Counted from the stretch's first letter, positions 8,081 through 17,523 are shown. The stretch: DNA of 64,000 nt from Pedobacter changchengzhani (GCF_004354365.1 NZ_SJCY01000001.1:496001-560000), one strand, 5' to 3'. Numbers and translations: made by a program. Notes: generated by a model not told the origin, from the letters alone.

Positions 8081-8752
8081 TTGAAAACTAAGGCTTCAAA
8101 TACAGGGATTTTTATTGCGCTTACAGTCTTAATCTGTTGGGGTGTATCTCTTTATTTCCTTTTAAATTGGAAGTTTTCTTGGACTAATCCCTTGGTTTAT
8201 TTAATGGTTTTGGTGCAAATGCATCTCTATACGGGCTTGTTTATCACTGCTCATGATGCCATGCATGGAACGGTTTCATCTAATAAAACTATAAATAACT
8301 TTTTGGGTGCTTTGGCCGTATTCTTATACGCTGGCTTTTTTTATAATCGTTTATTGGCAAAACACCATAATCACCACAATCACGTACATACTAAAAACGA
8401 CCCCGATTATGCGCCTTATGGCTTTTGGAGGTGGTATTTCAGTTTTATGTTAAACTACGTAAATGTGCTGCAACTTATTATTATGGCCGTAGCCTTCAAT
8501 GTTTTAAAAATTTGGGTTGATCAAACTAATTTATTGCTTTTCTGGGTTTTGCCTTCGCTTTTAAGTACTTTCCAGCTGTTTTATTTCGGAACTTATATTC
8601 CACACAAAGGAGAACACGCCAACGAATATCATTCCTCAACCTTGAGCAAAAATCATTTTTTAGCTTTTATAAGTTGCTATTTTTTTGGGTATCATTTAGA
8701 GCACCATCAAAAGCCGGGTATGCCGTGGTGGCAATTGTACACTACTAAATAG
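8081..8752 (+). CDS. crtW: Beta-carotene ketolase-like fatty acid desaturase (CrtW type)
   Basis: A 223-residue membrane di-iron enzyme with three histidine boxes: HDAMH, HHNHH and HLEHH. The surrounding FITAHDAMHG and the ending near MPWWQLY resemble bacterial CrtW ketolases, which add a 4-keto group to beta-ionone rings. The start appears to be TTG at 8081, as no ATG lies upstream in frame. A related desaturase with another substrate is possible, but the carotenoid neighbours support CrtW. Confidence 0.8.
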   Translation: MKTKASNTGIFIALTVLICWGVSLYFLLNWKFSWTNPLVYLMVLVQMHLYTGLFITAHDAMHGTVSSNKTINNFLGALAVFLYAGFFYNRLLAKHHNHHNHVHTKNDPDYAPYGFWRWYFSFMLNYVNVLQLIIMAVAFNVLKIWVDQTNLLLFWVLPSLLSTFQLFYFGTYIPHKGEHANEYHSSTLSKNHFLAFISCYFFGYHLEHHQKPGMPWWQLYTTK

Positions 8753-9082
8753 TAATAAAATATTTTTCTAAAAACCTCAGTTGGATACAATAATTGGTGG
8801 GATTGATTAGCTTCGGTGCTATTGGTCTTTCTATTGCGGTCGGTTTTAACCGACGGATATTTGTTAAACATGTTGTCGGCTTTAGCCAAAAAAAATTAAA
8901 GCGTTTGCATTGATACTTGGTGGCTTAAGTCAATGCTTCTCAGTTAATATTAATCAAATCAAGATTAATAGTTTTAATTAAACCTCTATTTTTTGACGAA
9001 ATTATGCCATGAATCATCATTTATGGATAGGTACAACACAATAAAAACACGATATTTGCACACAAACATATTCTTTATTTAA
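8753..9082. other. Non-coding gap between crtW-like gene and hemH
   Basis: This stretch has no convincing gene. It contains a palindrome, GTCGGTTTTAACCGAC, near 8838-8853 without a strong T-run. GATATTTG at 9051-9058, one base from the -7 consensus, may belong to the hemH promoter. A 60-codon minus-strand frame here overlaps the crtW-like 3' end and looks like chance. Confidence 0.5.
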
Positions 9083-10096
9083 ATGAGCAAAAAAGGAATT
9101 TTACTGGTAAATTTAGGTACACCTGATAGTCCGGAGACGAAAGATATCAGAAAATATCTCGATCAATTTTTAATGGATGAACGTGTGATTGATATTCCTA
9201 AATTTAAGCGCACTTTGTTGGTTAAAGGAATTATTGTTCCTTTTCGTAGTCCTAAAACTGCAAAATTATATAAAGCAATATGGGATGAAAACGGTTCTCC
9301 ATTATTTCATTACAGTAAAATCCAAGCTAAACTGCTACAAGAAAAATTGGGCGACGATTACCATGTAGAATTGGCCATGAGATACCAAACACCCTCGATA
9401 GAAAGCGCTTTGGCAACTTTAAAAGCGGGCTTGGTAGAAAGTATTAAAGTTATTCCAATGTTTCCTCAATATGCATCTGCAAGTACAGGTTCTGTAATGC
9501 AATTGGTAATGGAATTGGTTAGTAAATGGCAAACCATACCGCCAATATCGTTTGTAAATTCGTTTCATGATAATAAAAAAATGATCGAAATTTTTGCTGA
9601 AAACGCTAGAAAACACGATTTGAAAAGTTACGACCATGTACTTTTCAGTTTCCATGGGTTGCCAGAGCGCCAATTGTTGAAATGTGATCACACTAGTAAT
9701 TACTGCTTAAAAACTGCCGATTGCTGTAAAACTTTTAACGATACTAACAAATTTTGTTATTCGGCACAAGGGCATGATACGGCTAGATTATTGGCTGAAG
9801 AATTGGGTATTGCTAAAGATGGTTACACAGTTTGTTTCCAATCTCGATTGGGTAAAGAACCTTGGGTGCAACCTTACACTACTGATGTTTTGAAGAAGTT
9901 AGCAGGTGAAGGCAAAAAGAGATTATTGGTTTTTAGTCCTGCTTTTGTAGCCGATTGTTTAGAAACCCTTTATGAAATCACAGTAGAATACCATGAAGAG
10001 TTTAGAGAATTAGGCGGGGAGCATGTGCAGTTGGTAGAAAGTTTGAACGATCACCCTAAATTTATTGAAGCATTGGCAGAAATGGCAGTACTTTAA
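9083..10096 (+). CDS. hemH: Ferrochelatase
   Basis: The enzyme inserts Fe2+ into protoporphyrin IX, the final step of protoheme synthesis. The 337 residues begin with the family signature KKGILLVNLGTPDSPET. The catalytic His lies in FSFHGLPERQ. A cluster of cysteines follows (CDHTSNYCLKTADCC and FCYSAQGHD), and the conserved PAFVADCLETLYEI segment is near the end. No other heme genes are adjacent. The ATG at 9083 gives the normal length. Confidence 0.95.
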   Translation: MSKKGILLVNLGTPDSPETKDIRKYLDQFLMDERVIDIPKFKRTLLVKGIIVPFRSPKTAKLYKAIWDENGSPLFHYSKIQAKLLQEKLGDDYHVELAMRYQTPSIESALATLKAGLVESIKVIPMFPQYASASTGSVMQLVMELVSKWQTIPPISFVNSFHDNKKMIEIFAENARKHDLKSYDHVLFSFHGLPERQLLKCDHTSNYCLKTADCCKTFNDTNKFCYSAQGHDTARLLAEELGIAKDGYTVCFQSRLGKEPWVQPYTTDVLKKLAGEGKKRLLVFSPAFVADCLETLYEITVEYHEEFRELGGEHVQLVESLNDHPKFIEALAEMAVL

Positions 10097-10198
10097 GACG
10101 AAAATATTTGTTTTAACTTGAATTATGGTATTGTAATTGGATCACGAATCTTATCTGAATTTGGTGAATACAACTAATATGAATGGCTAATGGTAGAA

Positions 10199-11458
10199 TT
10201 AAAAGCTGATTTTATCTAAAATCATTTCTGTAGCTCCTTTTTTATTTTTCACATATTCACTCGCTTTGGTTGATAACAAATCATTTTCTTTAAAGCCATC
10301 AAATGCAGAAATTAATTCAGCGTCTGTTGTAATACTTTTGGCTACGCCAATCGAAATTAAGTCTTTTGCTTCTTGAAATTTATCATATTTTGGCCCGAAA
10401 ATTATAGGTAGGCCAAACGCCACAGCTTCTAAAGTATTGTGTATTCCAGCGCCAAAGCCACCGCCTATGTAAGCAATTTTTCCATATTGATATAGCGAAG
10501 AAAGCATCCCAATGTTATCAATTATTAAGGTTGAGGATTGAGAGTTTAGTGTTGAAGGACTAGTTCCGTGAGCTGTCGGAATGAGATTTGAGATTTGAGA
10601 TTTGAGTTTTGAGAATCTGATACAGCTACCTGAAAATAGATTTTCTATGCTCTCTAAATGATTTTCATCAATTTCATGTGGTGCAATTATGAATTTCCAA
10701 TCGGGATTTTGTTGTGCAAGTTTAGCTAATAATTTTTCATCATCAGGCCAAGTACTTCCGCAAACTATGGCCGTCGAGTTGCCTATAAAATCCTCTATCA
10801 ATGGTATTTGTTTAGGTTCTTGCGCATTTTCACAAACTCGGTCAAAACGCGTATCGCCACTTACCGCAACATTATTTAAGCCAATGGAATTTAGAAGCTT
10901 TTCACTTTCTTCATTTTGCACAAAAAAATAAGTCACGCAGTTTAAAATTCTCCGGTAAAAGCTTCCGTACCATTTGAAAAAGATTTGCTTTTCTCTAAAA
11001 ATACCTGATATGATATATAATGGAATGTTTTGCTTACGTAGTTCATCAAAATAAAAATACCAAAATTCGTATTTTGTAAAAATCGCCATTTCTGGGTTTA
11101 TGGCTTTTACGAAACGTTTTGCATTCCGTTTCGTATCCAAAGGTAAATAAAATACGCCCTCAGCTAAGGCATAACTTTTCCTTATTTCATATCCCGAAGG
11201 CGAAAAGAACGTAATTACAATTTTTTTATTTAGATGAATAGCCTTTATTTTTTCTATAACAGTGCGGCCTTGTTCAAATTCTCCTAATGATGCAAAATGA
11301 AACCAGATGTGTTTTTCGGTGGGGTTTATTTTGCTTTCGATCTGCTCGAATATATTTTTTCTACCGTTAGTAAATAATTGAGCTTTCTCATTAAAAAATG
11401 AAAATATCCAAATTATTAAGCCGTAAATTCTGATTCCTAAGGTATAAAGCAAAAGCAT
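10199..11458 (-). CDS. waaA: 3-deoxy-D-manno-octulosonic acid transferase
   Basis: A GT30 enzyme that adds Kdo to lipid A. Starting at the ATG at 11458 gives 419 residues; a TTG at 11515 would add 19 residues unlike the family N-terminus. An N-terminal membrane anchor (MLLLYTLGIRIYGLIIWIFS) precedes FHFASLGEFEQG, and the C-terminal GT-B domain carries YIGGGFGAGIHNTLEAVAFG and IIFGPKYDKF. Residues encoded by 10527-10616 (SQISNLIPTAHGTSPSTLNS and neighbours) come from an in-frame insertion of an intergenic-type repeat. The catalytic C-terminal domain resumes afterwards, so the gene is probably still functional. Confidence 0.92.
   Translation of the reverse strand: MLLLYTLGIRIYGLIIWIFSFFNEKAQLFTNGRKNIFEQIESKINPTEKHIWFHFASLGEFEQGRTVIEKIKAIHLNKKIVITFFSPSGYEIRKSYALAEGVFYLPLDTKRNAKRFVKAINPEMAIFTKYEFWYFYFDELRKQNIPLYIISGIFREKQIFFKWYGSFYRRILNCVTYFFVQNEESEKLLNSIGLNNVAVSGDTRFDRVCENAQEPKQIPLIEDFIGNSTAIVCGSTWPDDEKLLAKLAQQNPDWKFIIAPHEIDENHLESIENLFSGSCIRFSKLKSQISNLIPTAHGTSPSTLNSQSSTLIIDNIGMLSSLYQYGKIAYIGGGFGAGIHNTLEAVAFGLPIIFGPKYDKFQEAKDLISIGVAKSITTDAELISAFDGFKENDLLSTKASEYVKNKKGATEMILDKISF
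10527..10616. repeat. Word-like repeat inserted inside waaA
   Basis: The plus strand reads AAGGTTGAGGATTGAGAG through to GATTTGAGATTTGAG. This is the same style of degenerate array found between genes elsewhere in the window. It lies in frame within waaA and adds about 30 low-complexity residues between two conserved parts of the enzyme. Confidence 0.75.
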
Positions 11459-11522
11459 TGGTAGTAAATTCTTATCTTCGTGGCAATATAAACCGAATAT
11501 ATTTAAAAAGCTCAAAAATAAG

Positions 11523-12863
11523 ATGAAGATAGCCGTAATTGGTACCGGATACGTTGGTTTAGTAACAGGAACTTGTTTAGCAGAAACTGGTAACGACGTA
11601 ATTTGTGTTGATATAAATGAAGCGAAGGTTAAGAAAATGCAAGATGGGCAAGTGCCAATTTACGAACCCGGGCTCGATTTGCTTTTTCACCGAAATATAG
11701 AACAAGGTAGGTTAATATTTACGACTAATTTGGCAGATGCTATTAAAGATGCTCAGATTATCTTTATGGCTTTACCTACGCCCCCGGGCGGTGATGGTGC
11801 TGCTGATTTATCATATATTTTAGGCGCTGCAAAAGATATTTCAAAACTCATTACCGAATATAAAGTCATCGTAAATAAATCTACTGTTCCTGTTGGCACG
11901 GCAGATAAAGTTAAAGCTGTTTTTACCGAAAATACCAATATTGAAGTTGATGTGGTTTCGAATCCAGAGTTTTTACGCGAAGGTGTTGCTGTTGAGGATT
12001 TTATGAAGCCTGATCGCGTGGTTTTAGGTACAAAAAGCGATAGAGCGAAAAAATTAATGGCCGATCTTTATGCGCCTTATGTTCGTCAAGGCAATCCAAT
12101 TCTTTTTATGGATGAACGCTCATCTGAATTAACTAAGTATGCAGCAAATTCATTTTTAGCTACGAAAATTACGTTTATGAATGAGGTAGCTAACCTTTGC
12201 GAATTGGTTGGTGCCGATGTAGATGCCGTTAGAAGAGGTATCGGTTCTGACGAACGAATTGGGAAACGATTTCTTTTTCCTGGTGTTGGTTACGGAGGTT
12301 CTTGCTTTCCTAAAGATGTTCAAGCGCTTGTAAAATCATCTGATGATTATAATTATAGTTTCCAAATCCTTAAATCAGTTATGGAAGTTAACGAGCGACA
12401 AAAAACAATTCTAGTTGATAAAATTTTAAAATATTATAAAAATGATATTAAAGGAAAGCATTTTGCACTTTGGGGTTTAGCTTTTAAGCCAGAAACGGAT
12501 GATATCCGTGAGGCACCAGCATTATATATTATTGATGCTTTAATTGAAAGCGGTGCTACTGTTACTGTTTTTGATCCCGAGGCAATGGAAAATATTCAAG
12601 CTTTAATGGGAAGTAAAGTAAACTATGCAACTAACCAATATGAGGCTTTAGAAAACGCTGATGCACTTTTAATCGTTACGGAATGGTCTGTTTTTCGTAA
12701 TCCAGATTTTGAAAAGATAGATCGAATTTTAAAAAATAAGGTAATCTTTGACGGTCGGAATTTATACGATTTAGAAAAGATGATTGATTTAGGTTATTAC
12801 TATAATAGCATTGGGCGCAAAAAAATAACCCCCAACCCTGCCTGTCCGGCAGGCAGGCCCTAA
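11523..12863 (+). CDS. ugd: UDP-glucose 6-dehydrogenase
   Basis: The enzyme oxidises UDP-glucose to UDP-glucuronate with NAD+. The N-terminal Rossmann motif MKIAVIGTGYVGLVTGTC, the NPEFLREG motif and the catalytic cysteine in GYGGSCFPKDV are all present; 446 residues is normal. The extreme C-terminus (KITPNPACPAGRP) is encoded by a GC-rich intergenic repeat that has replaced the original stop region. A UDP-glucuronate decarboxylase-like gene follows and would use the product, so the two form a UDP-xylose branch for envelope sugars. Confidence 0.94.
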   Translation: MKIAVIGTGYVGLVTGTCLAETGNDVICVDINEAKVKKMQDGQVPIYEPGLDLLFHRNIEQGRLIFTTNLADAIKDAQIIFMALPTPPGGDGAADLSYILGAAKDISKLITEYKVIVNKSTVPVGTADKVKAVFTENTNIEVDVVSNPEFLREGVAVEDFMKPDRVVLGTKSDRAKKLMADLYAPYVRQGNPILFMDERSSELTKYAANSFLATKITFMNEVANLCELVGADVDAVRRGIGSDERIGKRFLFPGVGYGGSCFPKDVQALVKSSDDYNYSFQILKSVMEVNERQKTILVDKILKYYKNDIKGKHFALWGLAFKPETDDIREAPALYIIDALIESGATVTVFDPEAMENIQALMGSKVNYATNQYEALENADALLIVTEWSVFRNPDFEKIDRILKNKVIFDGRNLYDLEKMIDLGYYYNSIGRKKITPNPACPAGRP

Positions 12864-12950
12864 AGGGAAGGTGAAAAGTATGGGGAAAAAACAATCAAAT
12901 CCCCAAAAGGGAAGGTGAAAGGCAAAGTGGGAATAGCAAATAGGATATAA
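12827..12950. repeat. CCTGTCCGGCAGGCAGG palindrome with CCCC...AAAGGGAAGG repeat
   Basis: The segment contains CCTGCCTGTCCGGCAGGCAG, a nearly perfect palindrome, followed by two copies of AAAGGGAAGGTGAAA with related flanks. The same CCTGTCCGGCAGGCAGG core recurs at 41291-41307. It forms the last codons of ugd and fills the gap before the next gene. Confidence 0.75.
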
Positions 12951-12967
12951 GGAGTATAAAATATTAC

Positions 12968-14002
12968 ATGAACGATAGAAATTCAAGTTCCCCTTTAGGG
13001 GCGGAGGGGTTAGGGGTTAGGCGTAGGATTTTAATTACCGGCGCTGCAGGGTTTTTGGGCTCGCATCTATGCGATCGCTTTATTAAAGAAAATTACCATG
13101 TAATTGGTATGGATAATTTAATTACTGGCGATTTAAATAATATTGAACATCTTTTTAAACTAGAAAACTTCGAGTTTTACAACCATGATGTATCAAAATT
13201 TGTTCACGTTTCTGGCGAGTTAGATTATATCTTGCATTTTGCATCGCCTGCAAGTCCGATAGATTATTTAAAAATTCCAATACAGACTTTAAAAGTAGGT
13301 TCTTTAGGTACACATAATTTACTAGGTTTAGCAAAAACAAAAGGTGCTCGTATGCTTATTGCATCTACATCCGAAGTTTATGGCGATCCAATCGTAAACC
13401 CGCAACCTGAAGAGTATTGGGGTAACGTTAATCCCGTTGGGCCAAGGGGCGTTTATGATGAAGCAAAACGTTTTCAGGAAGCTATAACAATGGCTTACCA
13501 TACCTTTCATGGTTTGGAAACCAGAATTGTGCGTATATTTAATACTTACGGACCAAGAATGCGTTTAAATGACGGGAGGGTTTTGCCTGCGTTTATCGGG
13601 CAAGCATTACGCGGAGAGGATTTAACTATTTTCGGAGATGGTTCGCAAACACGTTCTTTTTGCTATGTTGATGATTTGATTGAAGGTATTTATCGTTTGT
13701 TGATGAGCGATTACGCACAGCCAGTTAACATTGGTAACCCCGATGAAATTACCATAAAACAGTTTTGCGAGGAAATTATTAAGTTAACTGGAACCACTCA
13801 AAAAATTGTTTATCAAGAACTCCCGCAAGATGACCCGAAGCAACGCCGACCAGATATTACTAAAGCAAGAGCAATTTTAAATTGGGAACCAAAGGTAAAT
13901 AGGGCAGAAGGATTAAAAATTACTTACGATTATTTTAAATCGTTACCGGCAGAGGCGCTTGCCAAAATAGATCACAAAGATTTTCATAAATATAATAAAT
14001 AA
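12968..14002 (+). CDS. UDP-glucuronate decarboxylase-like SDR (UXS family)
   Basis: An extended short-chain dehydrogenase of 344 residues. The NAD motif is [14 protein letters not shown], the catalytic pair lies in [10 protein letters not shown], and [14 protein letters not shown] is typical of UDP-xylose synthases. It would convert the UDP-glucuronate made by ugd to UDP-xylose. The first 18 or so residues ([18 protein letters not shown]) are encoded by a GGGGCGGAGGGGTTAGGGG-type repeat. The native N-terminus would be expected just before [10 protein letters not shown], so the repeat has supplied the start codon region. A dTDP-glucose dehydratase-like specificity is less likely. Confidence 0.88.
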   Translation: MNDRNSSSPLGAEGLGVRRRILITGAAGFLGSHLCDRFIKENYHVIGMDNLITGDLNNIEHLFKLENFEFYNHDVSKFVHVSGELDYILHFASPASPIDYLKIPIQTLKVGSLGTHNLLGLAKTKGARMLIASTSEVYGDPIVNPQPEEYWGNVNPVGPRGVYDEAKRFQEAITMAYHTFHGLETRIVRIFNTYGPRMRLNDGRVLPAFIGQALRGEDLTIFGDGSQTRSFCYVDDLIEGIYRLLMSDYAQPVNIGNPDEITIKQFCEEIIKLTGTTQKIVYQELPQDDPKQRRPDITKARAILNWEPKVNRAEGLKITYDYFKSLPAEALAKIDHKDFHKYNK

Positions 14003-14003
14003 C

Positions 14004-15026
14004 ATGTCTAAAATATTAGTTACCGGTGGCACCGGATATATTGGTTCGCATACTGTGGTAGAACTACACAATGCGGGTTACCAGGTTGTAATTGTGGATG
14101 ATTTGTCTAATTCTAACATCAAAATTTTAGATCAAATTGAAGCAATAATTGGTATCAGACCTACTTTTCATCAATTTGATTTATGTAATGAAGAAAAGGT
14201 AAAAGCATTTGCGCTTGCCCATACGGATATTAGCGGGATAATTCATTTTGCAGCCTCTAAAGCTGTTGGAGAATCAGTACAAAATCCTTTAAAATATTAT
14301 CGCAATAATTTCTTCAGCTTAATAAATCTGCTCATCAGTTTTAATAAGAAAATTAACTTTGTTTTTTCTTCATCATGTACGGTTTACGGTCAGCCAGATA
14401 CTTTGCCAGTTACCGAAAGTGCAAAAGTAAAGCAAGCTGAATCGCCTTATGGCAATACCAAGCAAATTGCCGAAGAAATATTAACTGAAACGGCAGCCGT
14501 TACGCCAGATTTGAATGTAATCGCTTTGCGTTATTTTAATCCAGTTGGTGCGCATAAAACAGCTTTAATTGGCGAACTTCCAAATGGTGTTCCTGCTAAT
14601 TTGGTTCCGTTTATTACGCAGTCGGCAATTGGTAAACGTGGTCCTATAACGGTTTACGGCAATGATTATGATACACCGGATGGTTCTGCAATTCGCGATT
14701 ATATCCACGTAGTTGATTTGGCAAAAGCCCATGTTGCCGCCATTAAAAGAATGGAGGCTGGAGAGGCAGATGGTAATTACGAAATTTTTAATATTGGCAC
14801 AGGAAAAGGTTCTTCGGTTTTAGAAATTATTAAAGCTTTTGAATCTACAACAGGCGAAACATTGAAATATCAAATTGGTGCGAGAAGAGAAGGTGATATC
14901 GAAAAAATTTACGGCGATGTAGCAAAATCTAACTCACTTTTAGGCTGGAAAGCAGCATTAGATTTGAATGAAATGATGCGCTCTGCATGGGAATGGGAAA
15001 AATACATAAAATCAAATCCTTTTTAA
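14004..15026 (+). CDS. galE: UDP-glucose 4-epimerase
   Basis: The enzyme interconverts UDP-glucose and UDP-galactose. The 340 residues start with KILVTGGTGYIGSHTVVEL. SSSCTVYG supplies the catalytic Ser region, and YGNTKQIAEE holds the Tyr/Lys pair. RYFNPVGAH and the DYIHVVDLA motif follow. The start lies 1 base after the stop of the preceding gene, so the two are co-transcribed with ugd as a nucleotide-sugar operon. Confidence 0.94.
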   Translation: MSKILVTGGTGYIGSHTVVELHNAGYQVVIVDDLSNSNIKILDQIEAIIGIRPTFHQFDLCNEEKVKAFALAHTDISGIIHFAASKAVGESVQNPLKYYRNNFFSLINLLISFNKKINFVFSSSCTVYGQPDTLPVTESAKVKQAESPYGNTKQIAEEILTETAAVTPDLNVIALRYFNPVGAHKTALIGELPNGVPANLVPFITQSAIGKRGPITVYGNDYDTPDGSAIRDYIHVVDLAKAHVAAIKRMEAGEADGNYEIFNIGTGKGSSVLEIIKAFESTTGETLKYQIGARREGDIEKIYGDVAKSNSLLGWKAALDLNEMMRSAWEWEKYIKSNPF

Positions 15027-15038
15027 CTTTAAGTTGAG

Positions 15039-15617
15039 ATGCTGATTGATCAAATTCCATTACTAAAAAAAGCGGTTATCGATTTGCCTCCGGCAGAAAA
15101 GGATAAACTGCTTTTGAAACTTATTAGTAAAGACCCAATTCTTGTGTTTCAGCTTGAGTATAAATTGTTGGAAGACGAGCGCGATTTAGATAATAGGGTG
15201 GATAATGTTAAAATCGAGATTGATAAAAAAATATCTTGGATTGATAAATATCTTTCACAAGAACGTAATTACTCGCCCGGATATTTTATGATGGATGTGA
15301 GAGAAATGAGCGGTCTAGTTAATGAACATGTACTCATTACAAAACACAAAATAAGCGAAGTAGAACTCAGGGTTTATATTTTGGAGGGTATTATCAATTG
15401 TAGCGCAAACATTTTGTTTCTAAAACGAACCAGACATTCAGAAAAGTTGTTGGCCTATTTTGCTGGTCGGGTTAAAAACGTTCTGGAGAAGTATGTAAAG
15501 TTGCATGAAGATTTACAATTTGATTTTAGAGATAGGATAAACATGGTTTTAGATTATGCAAATAAAACAGCCATAAAGGAATATTTGGAAGCTTTACAAC
15601 TCCCAAACGAAGTTTAA
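15039..15617 (+). CDS. Hypothetical protein, paralogue A of a tandem pair
   Basis: A 192-residue predicted mostly helical protein with no signal or membrane segment. Its N-terminal signature, with DLPPAEKDKLLLKLISKD and KLLEDERDLDNR, is shared with the next gene, which begins 4 bases downstream of its stop. It follows galE by 12 bases and may belong to the same transcript. I recognise no function. The DLPxxEKDKLLLxLxxKD motif looks like a family hallmark and could be a helical interaction module. Confidence 0.8.
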   Translation: MLIDQIPLLKKAVIDLPPAEKDKLLLKLISKDPILVFQLEYKLLEDERDLDNRVDNVKIEIDKKISWIDKYLSQERNYSPGYFMMDVREMSGLVNEHVLITKHKISEVELRVYILEGIINCSANILFLKRTRHSEKLLAYFAGRVKNVLEKYVKLHEDLQFDFRDRINMVLDYANKTAIKEYLEALQLPNEV

Positions 15618-15620
15618 TAG

Positions 15621-16178
15621 ATGAAATTAGCCGAGCACAAAGATTTAAAAACAGCAATAACAGATCTTCCTATTAAAGAAAAAGATAAGTTATTGTTGCG
15701 TCTTGTTGCTAAAGATAAGGTGCTAACCGAGCATCTTCATTATAAATTGCTTGAGGATGAAAGTGATTTGGAGATTAGGAAAGAAGAAATAAAGATATCG
15801 ATAGATGATTCAATTGCCGAACTTAAAAAATTAAACGCAAAAGAAGCATTGGCCAAAGTACGTAAAATGATTACAGCGGTTAATCATTTTTATAAGGTAA
15901 CAAAAGATACTTTTGGCGAAGTGGAACTTAAAATTTACGTGCTGAATGCTATCCCTACCGAATATAAAAAGGGTAGTTATGGGTATAGAGATTTTAGTTT
16001 CTTGTTTGTTTCTTTCTATTTAAAAACTACGAATATTACACTAAACAAATTCAGAAAATTGCATGACGATTTGCAATTTGACCTAACCGAAAATTTCAAC
16101 GCGTTATTGACTAAAATATATGCTTCTAAAATGGCGTTAGAAGCAGTTGAACTGAATTTGCCGAAAGAATTAGTTTGA
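15621..16178 (+). CDS. Hypothetical protein, paralogue B of a tandem pair
   Basis: A 185-residue protein clearly related to the preceding gene: DLPIKEKDKLLLRLVAKD and KLLEDESDLEIR align with paralogue A, and both carry HDDLQFDL/HEDLQFDF near the C-terminus. The middle parts have diverged, so the duplication is not recent. It is the last gene of the galE run and faces the ABC-type permease on the other strand. The function is unknown. Confidence 0.8.
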   Translation: MKLAEHKDLKTAITDLPIKEKDKLLLRLVAKDKVLTEHLHYKLLEDESDLEIRKEEIKISIDDSIAELKKLNAKEALAKVRKMITAVNHFYKVTKDTFGEVELKIYVLNAIPTEYKKGSYGYRDFSFLFVSFYLKTTNITLNKFRKLHDDLQFDLTENFNALLTKIYASKMALEAVELNLPKELV

Positions 16179-16202
16179 GCTTAAATCTCTCTTGGGGGTT
16201 AT

Positions 16203-17435
16203 TTACTCATACCTTAATGCATCCACGGGGTCTAGTTTTGAAGCTTTGTTAGCAGGATAGTAGCCCGAAGCGATACCAACCAAAATACACAGCGCAAAAC
16301 CGCCAAAAATAAACAGCCATGGTATTATAAATGAGCCACTCATACTTAGCGAAATGAGGTTACCGATCATTATCCCTAAAAATATTCCTAAAGCACCGCC
16401 CATCAAGCAAATTAAAACAGCTTCTATTAAAAATTGTCGCCTAATTACTTTTGGGTTTGCCCCAATTGCCTTGCGGATACCAATTTCTCGTGTACGTTCT
16501 GTAACTGATACCAGCATAATGTTCATTAAGCCGATAGAGGCGCCAAAAAGCGTAATAATCCCTACCCCAACGCCACCATAAATTACAATGGCTAAGTTTT
16601 CCATTAGCGTTTGCGCGATGGCATCACTTTTAATAATTTCGAAGTTATTAGTATTGCCAATTTTAACTTTTCTAATGTTTCTAAGTAGAGCAGTCGCTTC
16701 GCCAATAACGTTTTCCATTATATCGTTGTTCGATACCATTACGGTTATCGTGTAAGATGGATTTGCACTTGAATTGATCTGTTTTGCTTTTAACAGAGGT
16801 ACATATACGGAGCGATCGCCACTAAAACCAATACTTGATCCTTTGGAGGCAAGAACGCCGATGATTTTGAATCGATTATTGCCCACATTTACAAATTGAT
16901 TTAGCGGGCTTTTAGTTTTGAAAAGCTTAGTGCCAATTTCGCTGCCAATAATACACACGCTACCCGCAAGTTGCAACTCGTACGGACTAAAATCTCTGCC
17001 TTCGGCCAATGCCAAAGCTTGAGAAGCGAGTCCGTTTTGATCTATACCTTGAACGTTAATATTAGGGTTGGTTTTTTCGCTGCCATATTTTACCGTAGAT
17101 CCGTTACTGGCAAACACACTTACAGCTACAGTTGCAGGTGCTTTTAAGCTATCTCTAAACTTAATGGCCTGCTCATATCGTATGCTTTCGAATGTTTTGG
17201 GTTTTTGGCCCGGCTTGCCAATTCTAATGCCTATACCACGGTTTCTAATGGTAAATGAATTGGCACCCATACTGCTAAAAGCCTCAGTCATTTTTCGCTC
17301 AATCGCATCTACAGTTGTTAATATTCCAACTAGCGCCATTAAACCAAAAGCAATAATCATTGCCGTAAGTAAAGTACGTAAACGGTTACTTTTAATAGAT
17401 TCTAGTGCTAAACTAACGTTTTCTCTGTAGTTCAT
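16203..17435 (-). CDS. ABC transporter permease, MacB/FtsX type
   Basis: A 410-residue permease of the MacB architecture. An N-terminal cytosolic stretch and first membrane helix (RTLLTAMIIAFGLMALVGIL) are followed by a large periplasmic domain (about residues 45-270) and three C-terminal helices of the FtsX fold (SVTERTREIGIRKAIGANPK is the typical loop). It ends in the usual ASKLDPVDALRYE. No ATPase or membrane-fusion gene lies next to it, so its partner must be encoded elsewhere. The substrate is unknown. Confidence 0.9.
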   Translation of the reverse strand: MNYRENVSLALESIKSNRLRTLLTAMIIAFGLMALVGILTTVDAIERKMTEAFSSMGANSFTIRNRGIGIRIGKPGQKPKTFESIRYEQAIKFRDSLKAPATVAVSVFASNGSTVKYGSEKTNPNINVQGIDQNGLASQALALAEGRDFSPYELQLAGSVCIIGSEIGTKLFKTKSPLNQFVNVGNNRFKIIGVLASKGSSIGFSGDRSVYVPLLKAKQINSSANPSYTITVMVSNNDIMENVIGEATALLRNIRKVKIGNTNNFEIIKSDAIAQTLMENLAIVIYGGVGVGIITLFGASIGLMNIMLVSVTERTREIGIRKAIGANPKVIRRQFLIEAVLICLMGGALGIFLGIMIGNLISLSMSGSFIIPWLFIFGGFALCILVGIASGYYPANKASKLDPVDALRYE

Positions 17436-17523
17436 TTATTTATGTATAAGTGCCGAGCAATAAAGTAGGTTCAACTCTAATTTACGTTATTAAGATAAAA
17501 TTTTATCGTAATAATAAAAAAAA

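Noticed and set aside
8707..8889. 60-codon minus-strand frame after the crtW-like gene
   Set aside because: It overlaps the 3' end of the ketolase gene and shows no recognisable domain.
12789..12986. Minus-strand frames opposite the ugd end
   Set aside because: They are shadows over repeat sequence, with no promoter or conserved motif.
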